This document shows positions 33,712 to 41,418 of a stretch of 64,000 nt of DNA, piece by piece; positions within the stretch are counted from its first letter, which is position 1, and each line of letters starts with the position of its first letter. The notes below the pieces were generated by a model. That model saw nothing but the letters and a program-made list of their open reading frames with translations, ran no database searches and was not told where the DNA came from. A program made the translations under genes and the position numbers. Source of the DNA: Mycolicibacterium wolinskyi (GTDB lineage Bacteria; Actinomycetota; Actinomycetes; Mycobacteriales; Mycobacteriaceae); assembly GCF_002101965.1 (NCBI RefSeq), contig NZ_LQQA01000030.1:310001-374000 (forward strand), written 5' to 3'.

Positions 33712-35577
33712 ATGTGTGGAATCGTCGGCTACGTCGGGGCGCGCCCGGCCCGCGACATCGTGGTCGACGCGCTGCGCCGCATGGAGTACCGCGGTTATGA
33801 CTCCGCAGGTATCGCCCTGATCGACGGTCGCGGCGGATTGACGGTGCGGCGGCGCGCCGGCCGGCTGGCCAACCTCGAAGCCGCCCTCGCCGAGACCGAT
33901 GACAGCACCCTGACCGGCAGTACGGGCCTCGGCCACACCCGCTGGGCGACGCACGGCAGGCCGACCGACCGCAACGCCCATCCGCACCGCGACGCGGCGG
34001 GCAAGATCGCCGTCGTCCACAACGGCATCATCGAGAACTTCGCCGCCTTGCGTTTCGAGCTCGAGGCCGCCGGCGTGGAGTTCGCCAGCGACACCGACAC
34101 CGAGGTCGCAGTCCACCTGGTCGCCCGGCAGTACACGCACGGCGACACCGCGGGTGATTTCCCCGCGTCGGTGCTGGCCGTCCTGCAGCGCCTCGAGGGC
34201 CACTTCACGCTCGTGTTCGCCAACGCCGACGATCCCGGAACCATCGTGGCGGCGCGCCGGTCCACCCCGCTGGTGCTCGGCGTGGGTGAGAACGAGATGT
34301 TCCTCGGCTCCGATGTGGCCGCGTTCATCGAGCACACCCGCAACGCCGTCGAACTCGGACAGGACCAGGCCGTGGTGCTGACCGCCGACGGCTACAGGAT
34401 CAGCGACTTCTACGGCAACACCGACGTTGACTACCGCGAATTCCACATCGACTGGGATCTGTCCGCCGCCGAAAAGGGCGGCTACGACTACTTCATGCTC
34501 AAGGAGATCGCCGAGCAGCCGACGGCGGTCGCCGACACCCTGCTCGGCCATTTCGTCGACGGGCGGATCGTGCTCGACGAGCAGCGGATGAGCGATCAGG
34601 AACTCCGCGAGATCGACAAGGTGTTCATCGTCGCGTGCGGTACGGCCTACCACTCGGGCCTGCTGGCCAAGTACGCGATCGAGCACTGGACGCGGCTGCC
34701 CGTCGAGGTCGAGCTCGCCAGCGAGTTCCGCTACCGCGACCCGGTGCTGGACCGCAGCACGCTCGTGATCGCGATCTCGCAGTCCGGCGAAACCGCCGAC
34801 ACGCTCGAAGCCGTGCGGCACGCCAAGACCCAGAAGGCCAAGGTGCTGGCCATCTGCAACACCAACGGCAGCCAGATCCCGCGCGAGGCCGACGCGGTGC
34901 TCTACACCCGCGCCGGGCCCGAGATCGGCGTGGCCGCCACCAAGACGTTCCTCGCCCAGATCGCGGCCAACTACCTCGTCGGCCTGGCGCTGGCGCAGGC
35001 CCGCGGAACCAAATACCCCGACGAGGTCGAGCGCGAGTACCGCGAACTGGAATCCATGCCGGATCTGGTTGCCCGCGTGCTGGCCGGCATCGCTCCGGTG
35101 GGCCAGTTGGCGCAACGGTTCGCGCCATCGTCGACGGTGCTGTTCCTGGGCCGTCACGTCGGTTATCCGGTGGCGCTGGAGGGTGCGCTCAAGCTCAAGG
35201 AGCTCGCGTACATGCATGCCGAGGGCTTCGCGGCCGGCGAACTCAAGCACGGCCCGATCGCGCTGATCGACGAGAACCTTCCGGTGATCGTGGTGATGCC
35301 GTCGCCCAAGAACGCCCAGACGCTGCACGCCAAGCTGTTGTCGAACATCCGGGAGATCCAGGCGCGCGGGGCGATCACGGTGGTCATCGCCGAGGAAGGC
35401 GACGACACGGTGCGGCCGTACGCCGATCATTTGATCGAGATCCCGGCTGTCTCAACGCTTTTCCAGCCGCTCCTGTCGACGATCCCGCTGCAGGTGTTCG
35501 CGGCCGGCGTGGCCCGGGCCCGCGGCTATGACGTCGACAAGCCGCGCAACCTCGCCAAGTCCGTCACCGTCGAATAA
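33712..35577 (+). CDS. glmS: Glutamine-fructose-6-phosphate aminotransferase (isomerizing)
   Basis: The 621-residue enzyme starts MCGIVGYVGARPARDIVVDA, exposing Cys2 as the glutaminase nucleophile after Met removal, followed by MEYRGYDSAGIAL and GHTRWATHG. Two SIS domains bind the sugar (ISQSGETADTLEAVRHAKTQ, GRHVGYPVALEGALKLKELA, HAEGFAAGELKHGPIALID) and the protein ends NLAKSVTVE as usual. It makes glucosamine-6-phosphate, the first committed step to UDP-GlcNAc. No glmS ribozyme-like leader is present; the start codon lies directly behind a -10 box. Confidence 0.98.
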   Translation: MCGIVGYVGARPARDIVVDALRRMEYRGYDSAGIALIDGRGGLTVRRRAGRLANLEAALAETDDSTLTGSTGLGHTRWATHGRPTDRNAHPHRDAAGKIAVVHNGIIENFAALRFELEAAGVEFASDTDTEVAVHLVARQYTHGDTAGDFPASVLAVLQRLEGHFTLVFANADDPGTIVAARRSTPLVLGVGENEMFLGSDVAAFIEHTRNAVELGQDQAVVLTADGYRISDFYGNTDVDYREFHIDWDLSAAEKGGYDYFMLKEIAEQPTAVADTLLGHFVDGRIVLDEQRMSDQELREIDKVFIVACGTAYHSGLLAKYAIEHWTRLPVEVELASEFRYRDPVLDRSTLVIAISQSGETADTLEAVRHAKTQKAKVLAICNTNGSQIPREADAVLYTRAGPEIGVAATKTFLAQIAANYLVGLALAQARGTKYPDEVEREYRELESMPDLVARVLAGIAPVGQLAQRFAPSSTVLFLGRHVGYPVALEGALKLKELAYMHAEGFAAGELKHGPIALIDENLPVIVVMPSPKNAQTLHAKLLSNIREIQARGAITVVIAEEGDDTVRPYADHLIEIPAVSTLFQPLLSTIPLQVFAAGVARARGYDVDKPRNLAKSVTVE

Positions 35578-35591
35578 TCATCGTTTCGTCC

Positions 35592-35645
35592 AACGTGAAC
35601 AAGATGTCGAGTCTTTCGCGGCATCTCGGCATCTTGTTCACCTTC
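35592..35645. repeat. Long intergenic palindrome, copy D
   Basis: GTGAACAAGATG (35595-35606) pairs perfectly with CATCTTGTTCAC (35630-35641), and the stem continues inward as TCGA with TCGG (one G-T wobble). The arm AACGTGAACAAGAT is the same as in copy B. It lies 14 bp after the glmS stop and just before the alpha/beta hydrolase start. Confidence 0.8.
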
Positions 35646-35659
35646 GGGACCCCGGTCTG

Positions 35660-36598
35660 ATGGACCTCGCGGTACCAGCGGTCAACATCGCGCCCCGGTG
35701 GAGCCGAGGTGACCTCGGGGCATTCGTCAGCGCGGCGGCCTTCGATCACTTCCTCGCCACCTACCGCAACGGCATGGCCCAGCTACCGGATTTCGAACTC
35801 TTCGATGTACCGACCTCGTTCGGATCCGTGCGGGCCTACCGCTTCAGCGGACCCGATGACGGTGCGCCGGTCGTGCTGTTGCCGGGCCGCAATGCGTCAA
35901 CTCCGATGTATCTCGCGAATCTCGGCCCACTGCTCGAGCGTCGTACCGTCTACGGCATCGATCTATTGGGTGAGGCCGGACTGTCGGTGCAGCACACCAA
36001 GATCCGTGGTGGCGAAGACCAGGCGCAGTGGCTCGACGAAGCCCTCGGCGGACTCGGATGCGAGCGCGCGCATCTGCTCGGAGTGTCCATGGGCGGCTGG
36101 ACCGCGGCGAACTGTGCGGTGCACCGGCCGCGCCGCATAGCGTCGATCACCTTGTTGGACCCCGTCTTCACATTCGCGCGCGTCCCCCTGAAACCCGTAC
36201 TGGCTTCGGTCGCGTTGCTCGCTCCGGGGGTACCCGAGAAGTGGCGACGTGGCGTCATGTCGTGGATATCCGGTGGGGCCGACATCGAGGCCGCCGCTAC
36301 CGAGGCGGAGCTGATCGCCTCGGGTGCAAAGGATTTCGTGCTCCGCAACCCGATGCCGAAGTTGTTCACCGACGAGCAGTTGCGCTCACTCGACGTGCCA
36401 GTACTCGCGCTGATCGCGGGACGCAGCGTCATGCTCGACGCGCAGCGGGCGGCCGAACGGGCCCGACGGCTCCTGCCGCGCGGTCAGGTCGAAATCTGGC
36501 CCGCCGCCTCACATGCCATCAACGGCGAGTATCCGAACGAGATCGCCGAGCGGGCCGGCCGGATGTGGGACGAGGTCGACGACATCCGCCGAACGTGA
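35660..36598 (+). CDS. Alpha/beta hydrolase
   Basis: From ATG 35660 the product has 312 residues; sequence upstream in the frame is the palindrome and glmS tail. It shows the alpha/beta-hydrolase fold: GAPVVLLPGRNASTPMYLAN, ERRTVYGIDLLGEAGLS, the nucleophile elbow LLGVSMGGWTAANCAVH (Ser about residue 145), the acid region VPVLALIAGRSVMLDA and the catalytic His in WPAASHAING. It is likely an esterase or epoxide-hydrolase-like enzyme of unknown substrate. Its stop lies 13 bp from the convergent PPOX gene stop. Confidence 0.87.
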   Translation: MDLAVPAVNIAPRWSRGDLGAFVSAAAFDHFLATYRNGMAQLPDFELFDVPTSFGSVRAYRFSGPDDGAPVVLLPGRNASTPMYLANLGPLLERRTVYGIDLLGEAGLSVQHTKIRGGEDQAQWLDEALGGLGCERAHLLGVSMGGWTAANCAVHRPRRIASITLLDPVFTFARVPLKPVLASVALLAPGVPEKWRRGVMSWISGGADIEAAATEAELIASGAKDFVLRNPMPKLFTDEQLRSLDVPVLALIAGRSVMLDAQRAAERARRLLPRGQVEIWPAASHAINGEYPNEIAERAGRMWDEVDDIRRT

Positions 36599-36611
36599 GC
36601 TCATGTCGGGG

Positions 36612-37277
36612 TCAATACAGATCGTTCTCGTAGTGATCTTCGATGACCGCGTGTAGTGAGCCGGCGAGGTCGCCGAGCTTCTCGGCCATCTTCGCAGCGC
36701 TTTCGGTGATCGTGAGGGTGTAGAAATCCCCACCGAGGGTCACGGCTTCGGCCAGCCCGCGGCTGTCACCCTCCCACAACTTGGCCCGAATGACGGCCTT
36801 GCCGCATTGGCCGAAGACTTCGCGAATCCGCACGATTGTCGCCAGCACCGCCGGTTTGCCGTCTGCGCTGAGCATGTCGAGTAGTTCGGGATCGTCGGTG
36901 ACGAATGCGTCACCGTTCACCCGGATCACCTCGCGAAGGCCGGGCACGAAGAAGACAAGCCCAACCGCGGGATGACTCGTGATGTTCTCGTGAGTGTCGG
37001 CAAGCTTGTTGCCGGGCCGGTCGGGAATCGCGAGCGTCCACGGATCCAGAATGCGCACCGAACCCGGTGGGTCTCCCCGCGGACTGGTATCGAGTTGGCC
37101 GTCGGCGCCAACCGTGGACATGCAGAAGAATGGGCTGTGCGCGATGAACCGGGCGGAGAATTCGCCCAGTTTGGCTTCCTTCTTCTCCGCGATGAACCGT
37201 TCCGGGAAGCCGACGATCTCGCGGATGCGCTCCATCGTGATCGGCGCGTATGCGTCCGCGGCGGTAGCTGTTTCCAT
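36612..37277 (-). CDS. Pyridoxamine 5'-phosphate oxidase-like flavoprotein (PPOX family)
   Basis: The 221-residue protein has the split-barrel PPOX fold: FIAHSPFFCMSTVGADGQLD, TSPRGDPPGSVRILD, TLAIPDRPGNKLADTHENI, HPAVGLVFFVPGLREVIRVN and GQCGKAVIRAKLW. This form resembles the ~200-residue FMN-binding PPOX subgroup often found with ferredoxin reductases. The Fe-S reductase gene lies 9 bp upstream on the same strand, so they are one operon and the reductase may feed electrons to this flavoprotein. Confidence 0.9.
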   Translation of the reverse strand: METATAADAYAPITMERIREIVGFPERFIAEKKEAKLGEFSARFIAHSPFFCMSTVGADGQLDTSPRGDPPGSVRILDPWTLAIPDRPGNKLADTHENITSHPAVGLVFFVPGLREVIRVNGDAFVTDDPELLDMLSADGKPAVLATIVRIREVFGQCGKAVIRAKLWEGDSRGLAEAVTLGGDFYTLTITESAAKMAEKLGDLAGSLHAVIEDHYENDLY

Positions 37278-37286
37278 GTGCGCCTC

Positions 37287-38228
37287 CTACACGTCGAGAA
37301 CGAGCTGTGGAGTTTGCGCACGCGAAACACATACGTACATACGGTCATTCGCGGCTCGCTCGGTTTCGGAAAGAATGTCGTCGCGATGGTCGGGCACACC
37401 CTCGAGCACGCGGGTTTCGCAAGCTCCGCATATCCCTGACCGGCACGACGACGGCACATTGACCCCACCGGCTTCCAGTGCGGTGAGGATGCTCTGATCC
37501 TCGGAAACGGTGACGGTCTTGCCCGACGCCGCACACACCACCTCCACCGGCCTGTCTGGCGTCGACGGTTTCGACCTCGGCTTGAAACGCTCGAGCTGCA
37601 GGCTGCCGGGCGGCCAGTGCGCGACAGCGTCCTCAAGCGCGGCAAGCATCGTCGCCGGACCGCACGCGTAGATCTTCACTCCCGCGCGAACTTGGGCGAA
37701 ATGTTCGGCCAGCGGTATCCGGCCGTCCGCGTCCGATGGATAGAAGGTCACGCGTGAACCGTGCGCCCGAAGTTCGTCGAGGAATGGCATCGACGTGACG
37801 GTGTGGCCGCCGTAGAGGAGTTTCCAGTCGAGACCCCAAGATTCGGCTTGACGGATCATCGGAATGATCGGCGTGATGCCGATGCCACCGGCCACGAACA
37901 CGTATGAATCGGCGCGTCGGAGTTCGAACGTGTTTCGCGGACCGGCAATCATCAGGCGCTGACCCGGCCGCAGGAACGCATGCACGTACTCCGACCCGCC
38001 GCGGCTCGCCCGTTCGCGCCGGACCCCGATCCGGTAGTAAGACCGCTCGCCGACCGGGCCGCACAACGAGTACTGGCGTTGGATGCCGGTCGGCAGCACC
38101 AGGTCGATGTGGGCGCCGGGACTCCAGGGCGGAAGAAGGCCACCGGCCGACGGTTGCAACTGCACGGACACGACGCCGTCGGCCTCCCACCGGAGCTGGC
38201 GCACGGCAACGCCGATCCCTTCGGTCAC
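37287..38228 (-). CDS. PDR/VanB family Fe-S flavoprotein reductase
   Basis: The 313-residue protein has three domains in order: a flavin-binding barrel (GAHIDLVLPTGIQRQYSLCG), an NAD-binding domain (YVFVAGGIGITPIIPMIRQA, KIYACGPATMLAAL) and a C-terminal plant-type [2Fe-2S] ferredoxin with PSSCRSGICGACETRVLEG and a final Cys in MYVCVSRA. This is the phthalate dioxygenase reductase/VanB architecture that supplies electrons to Rieske oxygenases. No oxygenase is nearby; the partner in this operon is the PPOX protein. It is divergent from the TetR gene across a region with two matching operator sites. Confidence 0.93.
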   Translation of the reverse strand: MTEGIGVAVRQLRWEADGVVSVQLQPSAGGLLPPWSPGAHIDLVLPTGIQRQYSLCGPVGERSYYRIGVRRERASRGGSEYVHAFLRPGQRLMIAGPRNTFELRRADSYVFVAGGIGITPIIPMIRQAESWGLDWKLLYGGHTVTSMPFLDELRAHGSRVTFYPSDADGRIPLAEHFAQVRAGVKIYACGPATMLAALEDAVAHWPPGSLQLERFKPRSKPSTPDRPVEVVCAASGKTVTVSEDQSILTALEAGGVNVPSSCRSGICGACETRVLEGVPDHRDDILSETERAANDRMYVCVSRAQTPQLVLDV

Positions 38229-38245
38229 GTCACGTCCTCCGTTCC

Positions 38246-38293
38246 ATTAACAATGTTAACTCCAGGTCAGAGGGTAATGTTAACATCGTTAAC
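38246..38293. promoter_or_regulatory. Twin operators RTTAAC-N3-GTTAAC between reductase and TetR genes
   Basis: ATTAAC-AAT-GTTAAC lies at 38246-38260 and GTTAAC-ATC-GTTAAC at 38279-38293. The two 15-bp sites have the same design, and their centres are 33 bp apart, about three helical turns, so two repressor dimers would sit on one face. The second site ends immediately before the TetR start codon GTG 38294. The sites cover the whole divergent control region and fit autoregulation plus control of the reductase/PPOX operon. Confidence 0.7.
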
Positions 38294-38938
38294 GTGTCAA
38301 CCGGGGCGGAGCGGGTCGGGCTGGTGAACCTCAGTGCGGAGCGAGTCGTGACTGAAGCTCTGTCGCTTATCAACGAGGGCGGGTTGGAATCGCTGACGAT
38401 GCGGCGGCTGGCTGACCGCCTGAACGCGCATCTGCCGACCATCTACCGGCTCGTCGACGGTAAAGACGCGCTCATGGATGAGATGGCGGAGACGATTCTC
38501 GCGAACGCTATGTCAGATTTCCCGCCGGACAGCGCTGATTGGGCGGCTCAGGTCAAAAGCCTTGCGGCAGGCCTGCGTTCGGCGTTGTTGGCGCAACGTG
38601 ACGGAGCCCGGATCGTCGGCGGAAACTATGCCGCCAAGAGTGCGAACCTGACCTTCACCGACACGCTCGTAGGCCGTATGCAGGCGATCGGGTTGGTCGG
38701 CGAACATGCGTTGTGGGCCGCCGGTGCGGTCTTCTGTTACGTATTGGGTGAGGTGCTTGAGCAGCAGGGTGCCACCGGTGGTGAGTTGGAGACGCTCGAG
38801 GGCGTGTTGCATGCCGGTAGCTATCCGCACCTTGCGTCCAGCCCTGTCGACCATCTGCTCGACTTCGATGCACGGTTCGAATTCGGCCTGAATCTCTTGG
38901 TTTCGGGCATCCGATTCGGCCTGAAACCAAGGGAGTGA
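38294..38938 (+). CDS. TetR/AcrR family transcriptional regulator
   Basis: The 214-residue regulator has an N-terminal HTH (SAERVVTEALSLINEGGLES, MRRLADRLNAHLPTIYRLVD, DALMDEMAETIL) and a C-terminal domain of the TetR class (DFPPDSADWAAQVKSLAAGL, VLGEVLEQQGATGGELETLE, FEFGLNLLVSGIRFGL). GTG 38294 directly abuts the second operator, so its mRNA has at most a very short leader. Divergence from the PDR/PPOX operon and the twin operators mark it as the local repressor. Confidence 0.92.
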   Translation: MSTGAERVGLVNLSAERVVTEALSLINEGGLESLTMRRLADRLNAHLPTIYRLVDGKDALMDEMAETILANAMSDFPPDSADWAAQVKSLAAGLRSALLAQRDGARIVGGNYAAKSANLTFTDTLVGRMQAIGLVGEHALWAAGAVFCYVLGEVLEQQGATGGELETLEGVLHAGSYPHLASSPVDHLLDFDARFEFGLNLLVSGIRFGLKPRE

Positions 38939-38950
38939 CGGCCGGCCGCC

Positions 38951-39011
38951 GCCGAATGTGAACTTAATTGCGAGTTTTCGCCGAAATTTGACCAACAAGC
39001 TCACGCTCGGC
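38951..39011. repeat. Degenerate intergenic palindrome, copy E
   Basis: Bases 38951-38965 can pair with 38997-39011 at 13 of 15 positions (one wobble). The right end CTCACGCTCGGC is the same type as in copy B, and the loop contains GCGAGTTTTCG as in other copies. It sits between the 3' ends of the convergent TetR and EamA genes and extends into the last ~16 codons of the EamA reading frame. Confidence 0.65.
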
Positions 39012-39869
39012 GTTGTCGCCCAAGCCCGTCGCCAGCCCGCACCCGATCAACCCCACGCCGCACCAGACGGCCACGCCGGGGATATCTCCGGTCAGCAGGA
39101 TGCCGATGACCGCGGCGGCAACGGGTGCCACGCCCGTCAGCAATCCGGCCCGTCCGGTGCCGAGCCCGCGCACGCACGTGTACCAGAGGATGAAGGCGAT
39201 CGCGGTCACGCCGACGGCGAGGTATCCGATCGCTAGAACCTCACCGGCATCGAAATCTGCTGCAGCTCGCCAACCTTCGGTTGTCAGCGCGAGGACGCCG
39301 AACATCGCCGCCGCCAACCACGTGGTGTGGACCGAAACCCCGGCCGGCCCGTGTGCGGCCAGCACCGGCACGGCCAGCAGAGTGAAGCCGGCTTCGCACA
39401 CGAATACGACGATGGCCCAGGCCAGCCCGATCGCATCCGCGCGGCCGAGGCCTTCGACCACCACGGCGCCAACGCTCACCACCAAGGCGGCGAACAGGAT
39501 TCGCGTATGCGGGCGGTGGCCTTCCAACAGGGGTCCGACCGTGGCCAGCGCGATCGGCACGCAGGCGACCGCCACGGCCAGCACGGCGGGCTCGGCATGC
39601 TGCGAGCCGTGCACGAGTGCCACGTTGAACAGCACGAGACCGCTCGCGGTGACGCCGAGTAGCCAGAGCCACTCCGCTCCACGAGGTCGGCGCAGCGGGC
39701 GGTCGGTGAGCCGAACCCAGGCGAGCAACAACATGCAGGCAATGGCATAGCGCAGTGCCTGGGCGGTGTGTAGTGGCGCGTCGGCGAGTGCGCCGGAGAC
39801 CGCGACGCTGCCGCCGACGAACGTCATGCCGAGTGCGCCGAACAGGCCGGCGCGGATGGGGCTGGACAT
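38964..39869 (-). CDS. EamA/DMT family transporter
   Basis: From ATG 39869 the product has 301 residues with ten hydrophobic segments arranged as two EamA repeats (LFGALGMTFVGGSVAVSGAL, VASLGLVLFNVALVHGSQ-like segments, VLAIGYLAVGVTAIAFILWY). DMT proteins usually export amino acids or metabolites. It is divergent from a MocR regulator, a common pairing for vitamin B6 or amino acid exporters. The last ~16 residues (ERELVGQISAKTRN) are encoded by palindrome copy E, so the natural C-terminus appears to have been replaced by repeat sequence. Confidence 0.9.
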   Translation of the reverse strand: MSSPIRAGLFGALGMTFVGGSVAVSGALADAPLHTAQALRYAIACMLLLAWVRLTDRPLRRPRGAEWLWLLGVTASGLVLFNVALVHGSQHAEPAVLAVAVACVPIALATVGPLLEGHRPHTRILFAALVVSVGAVVVEGLGRADAIGLAWAIVVFVCEAGFTLLAVPVLAAHGPAGVSVHTTWLAAAMFGVLALTTEGWRAAADFDAGEVLAIGYLAVGVTAIAFILWYTCVRGLGTGRAGLLTGVAPVAAAVIGILLTGDIPGVAVWCGVGLIGCGLATGLGDNAERELVGQISAKTRN

Positions 39870-39897
39870 GAACCCATGTTGGGCGCAGCATGGTTCA

Positions 39898-39917
39898 CCA
39901 AACAGCACCAAGTTTGG
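39898..39917. promoter_or_regulatory. Candidate MocR operator
   Basis: CCAAAC (39898-39903) and GTTTGG (39912-39917) form an inverted repeat with an 8-bp spacer in the 57-bp gap between the divergent EamA and MocR genes. A further partial repeat (GGACCAAATGG) overlaps the MocR start. The short shared gap suggests that one site regulates both genes. Confidence 0.4.
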
Positions 39918-39926
39918 ACTTCTGTA

Positions 39927-41339
39927 ATGGACCAAATGGCGCCGGGCGCGGATTTTCTGCAGCTCGACCCCGCATCCGCGCCGGCTCGTGGCCTCACGGA
40001 CTGGCTCGTGGACGCGCTGCGCGGCGCGATCGCCGACGGCCGGCTCACCCCGGGCGTCCGGCTGCCGGCCACCCGGATCCTGGCCGGCGAGCTCGCCGTG
40101 TCGCGTGGTGTGGTCGTCGAGGCGTATCGCCGGCTCGCCGACGAAGGCCTGGTGAGCGGGCGCACGGGCGGCGGCACCCGCGTGCTCGCGCGACCGGTCC
40201 AGCCATCGCGACCCACACGCACGGTTCCCCGGTCAGGTCGGCCTCGCCTCCCGCGGCCACGCCTGCCCATCGGCCAGGGCATCGACCTCTCACCCGGAGT
40301 GCCGGACCTGTCGGCGTTCCCGCGCAGCACCTGGCTGCGAGCCGAACGCGCGGTGCTCGCGGAGGCGTCGCCGGAAGACTTGGGTTACGGCGACCCGCGC
40401 GGGCATCCACGGCTGCGGGACGCGCTGGCGCCGTGGCTCGGGCGCACGCGCGGGCTCCGCGTCGATCCCGACGACATCTTGGTGGTCGCCGGGGTGGCAC
40501 AGGCCGCGGCGCTGTTGGCACAGCAATTGCAGCGCGAAGGTCTCGACACCATCGCAGTCGAGGACCCGGGCTCGCGCGGTGCCGTCGACGAACTCGAGTA
40601 CTGGGGCCTGCGGGCAGCACCGGTGCCCGTCGACGACGAGGGTGTCCAGGTGCGGGCATTGGCCGAAACTGGCGCAGCCGCAGTGTTTCTCACGCCTGCC
40701 CATCAATTCCCGACCGGTGTCGTGCTCGGTCCGCAGCGGCGCCGTGAGCTGCTCGCGTGGGACGGCGAGTTGGTGATCGAAGACGACTACGACGCCGAGT
40801 ACCGCTACGACCGTGCGCCCGTGCCCGCGCTGCACCCCTCGGCGCCCGATCGCATCGCCTACGCCGGCAGCACCTCCAAGAGCCTGGCGCCCGCGCTGCG
40901 GCTGGGGTGGTTGGTCGCGCCGCGGCGACGCCACCCCGACCTGGTGGCCGCCAAGCACGCCACCGATCTCGGCAGCCCGACCGTGCCGCAACTCGTGCTG
41001 GCGCGACTCTTGGAATCCGGCGGATACGACCGCCACATCCGCCTGGTCCGCGCGCGACACCGCGCCCGCCGAGACGCGCTACTCGAAACCCTGGCCGCCG
41101 CGCTACCGGCGGCCAGGGTGACCGGAGTCGCCGCAGGCCTGCACTTGTTGGCCATGCTGCCCGACGCGGTCGACGACGTTGCCGTGGCCGACGAGCTGCG
41201 TGACGCCGGTGTGTTGGTGCACCCGCTGACCTGGCACCGGCGACTGCCCGGACCGCCTGGCCTGGTTCTCGGTTATGCCTCGCACCCGCCGGACCGGTTG
41301 CGTGCGGCAGGGGCGATCATCGCGCGGATCGTCGGATGA
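39927..41339 (+). CDS. MocR/PdxR-like PLP-dependent transcriptional regulator
   Basis: The 470-residue protein fuses a GntR winged helix (LTDWLVDALRGAIADGRLTP, GVRLPATRILAGELAVSRGV, VEAYRRLADEGLVSGR) to a class I aminotransferase-like domain (PGVPDLSAFPRSTWLRAERA, GYGDPRGHPRLRDAL, VIEDDYDAEYRYDR). The PLP-binding Lys is in AGSTSKSLAPALRLGW (about residue 320). Such regulators sense pyridoxal phosphate or an amino compound and often control a divergent transporter or PLP-synthesis gene. Here the target is likely the EamA exporter. Confidence 0.93.
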   Translation: MDQMAPGADFLQLDPASAPARGLTDWLVDALRGAIADGRLTPGVRLPATRILAGELAVSRGVVVEAYRRLADEGLVSGRTGGGTRVLARPVQPSRPTRTVPRSGRPRLPRPRLPIGQGIDLSPGVPDLSAFPRSTWLRAERAVLAEASPEDLGYGDPRGHPRLRDALAPWLGRTRGLRVDPDDILVVAGVAQAAALLAQQLQREGLDTIAVEDPGSRGAVDELEYWGLRAAPVPVDDEGVQVRALAETGAAAVFLTPAHQFPTGVVLGPQRRRELLAWDGELVIEDDYDAEYRYDRAPVPALHPSAPDRIAYAGSTSKSLAPALRLGWLVAPRRRHPDLVAAKHATDLGSPTVPQLVLARLLESGGYDRHIRLVRARHRARRDALLETLAAALPAARVTGVAAGLHLLAMLPDAVDDVAVADELRDAGVLVHPLTWHRRLPGPPGLVLGYASHPPDRLRAAGAIIARIVG

Positions 41340-41418
41340 CGGCCATCAAATCCTGACCCCGCCGAGCAAACGCACGTAACCTGTTGACGCGCGGACACGA
41401 CGAGCGGAATGGGAGCTG

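Noticed and set aside
33697..35430. Long open minus-strand frame opposite glmS
   Set aside because: Codon-bias shadow; glmS on the other strand has all expected motifs over the full length.
35528..35659. Upstream start for the alpha/beta hydrolase within glmS
   Set aside because: The extension would overlap the glmS end and be translated through palindrome copy D; homology begins after ATG 35660.
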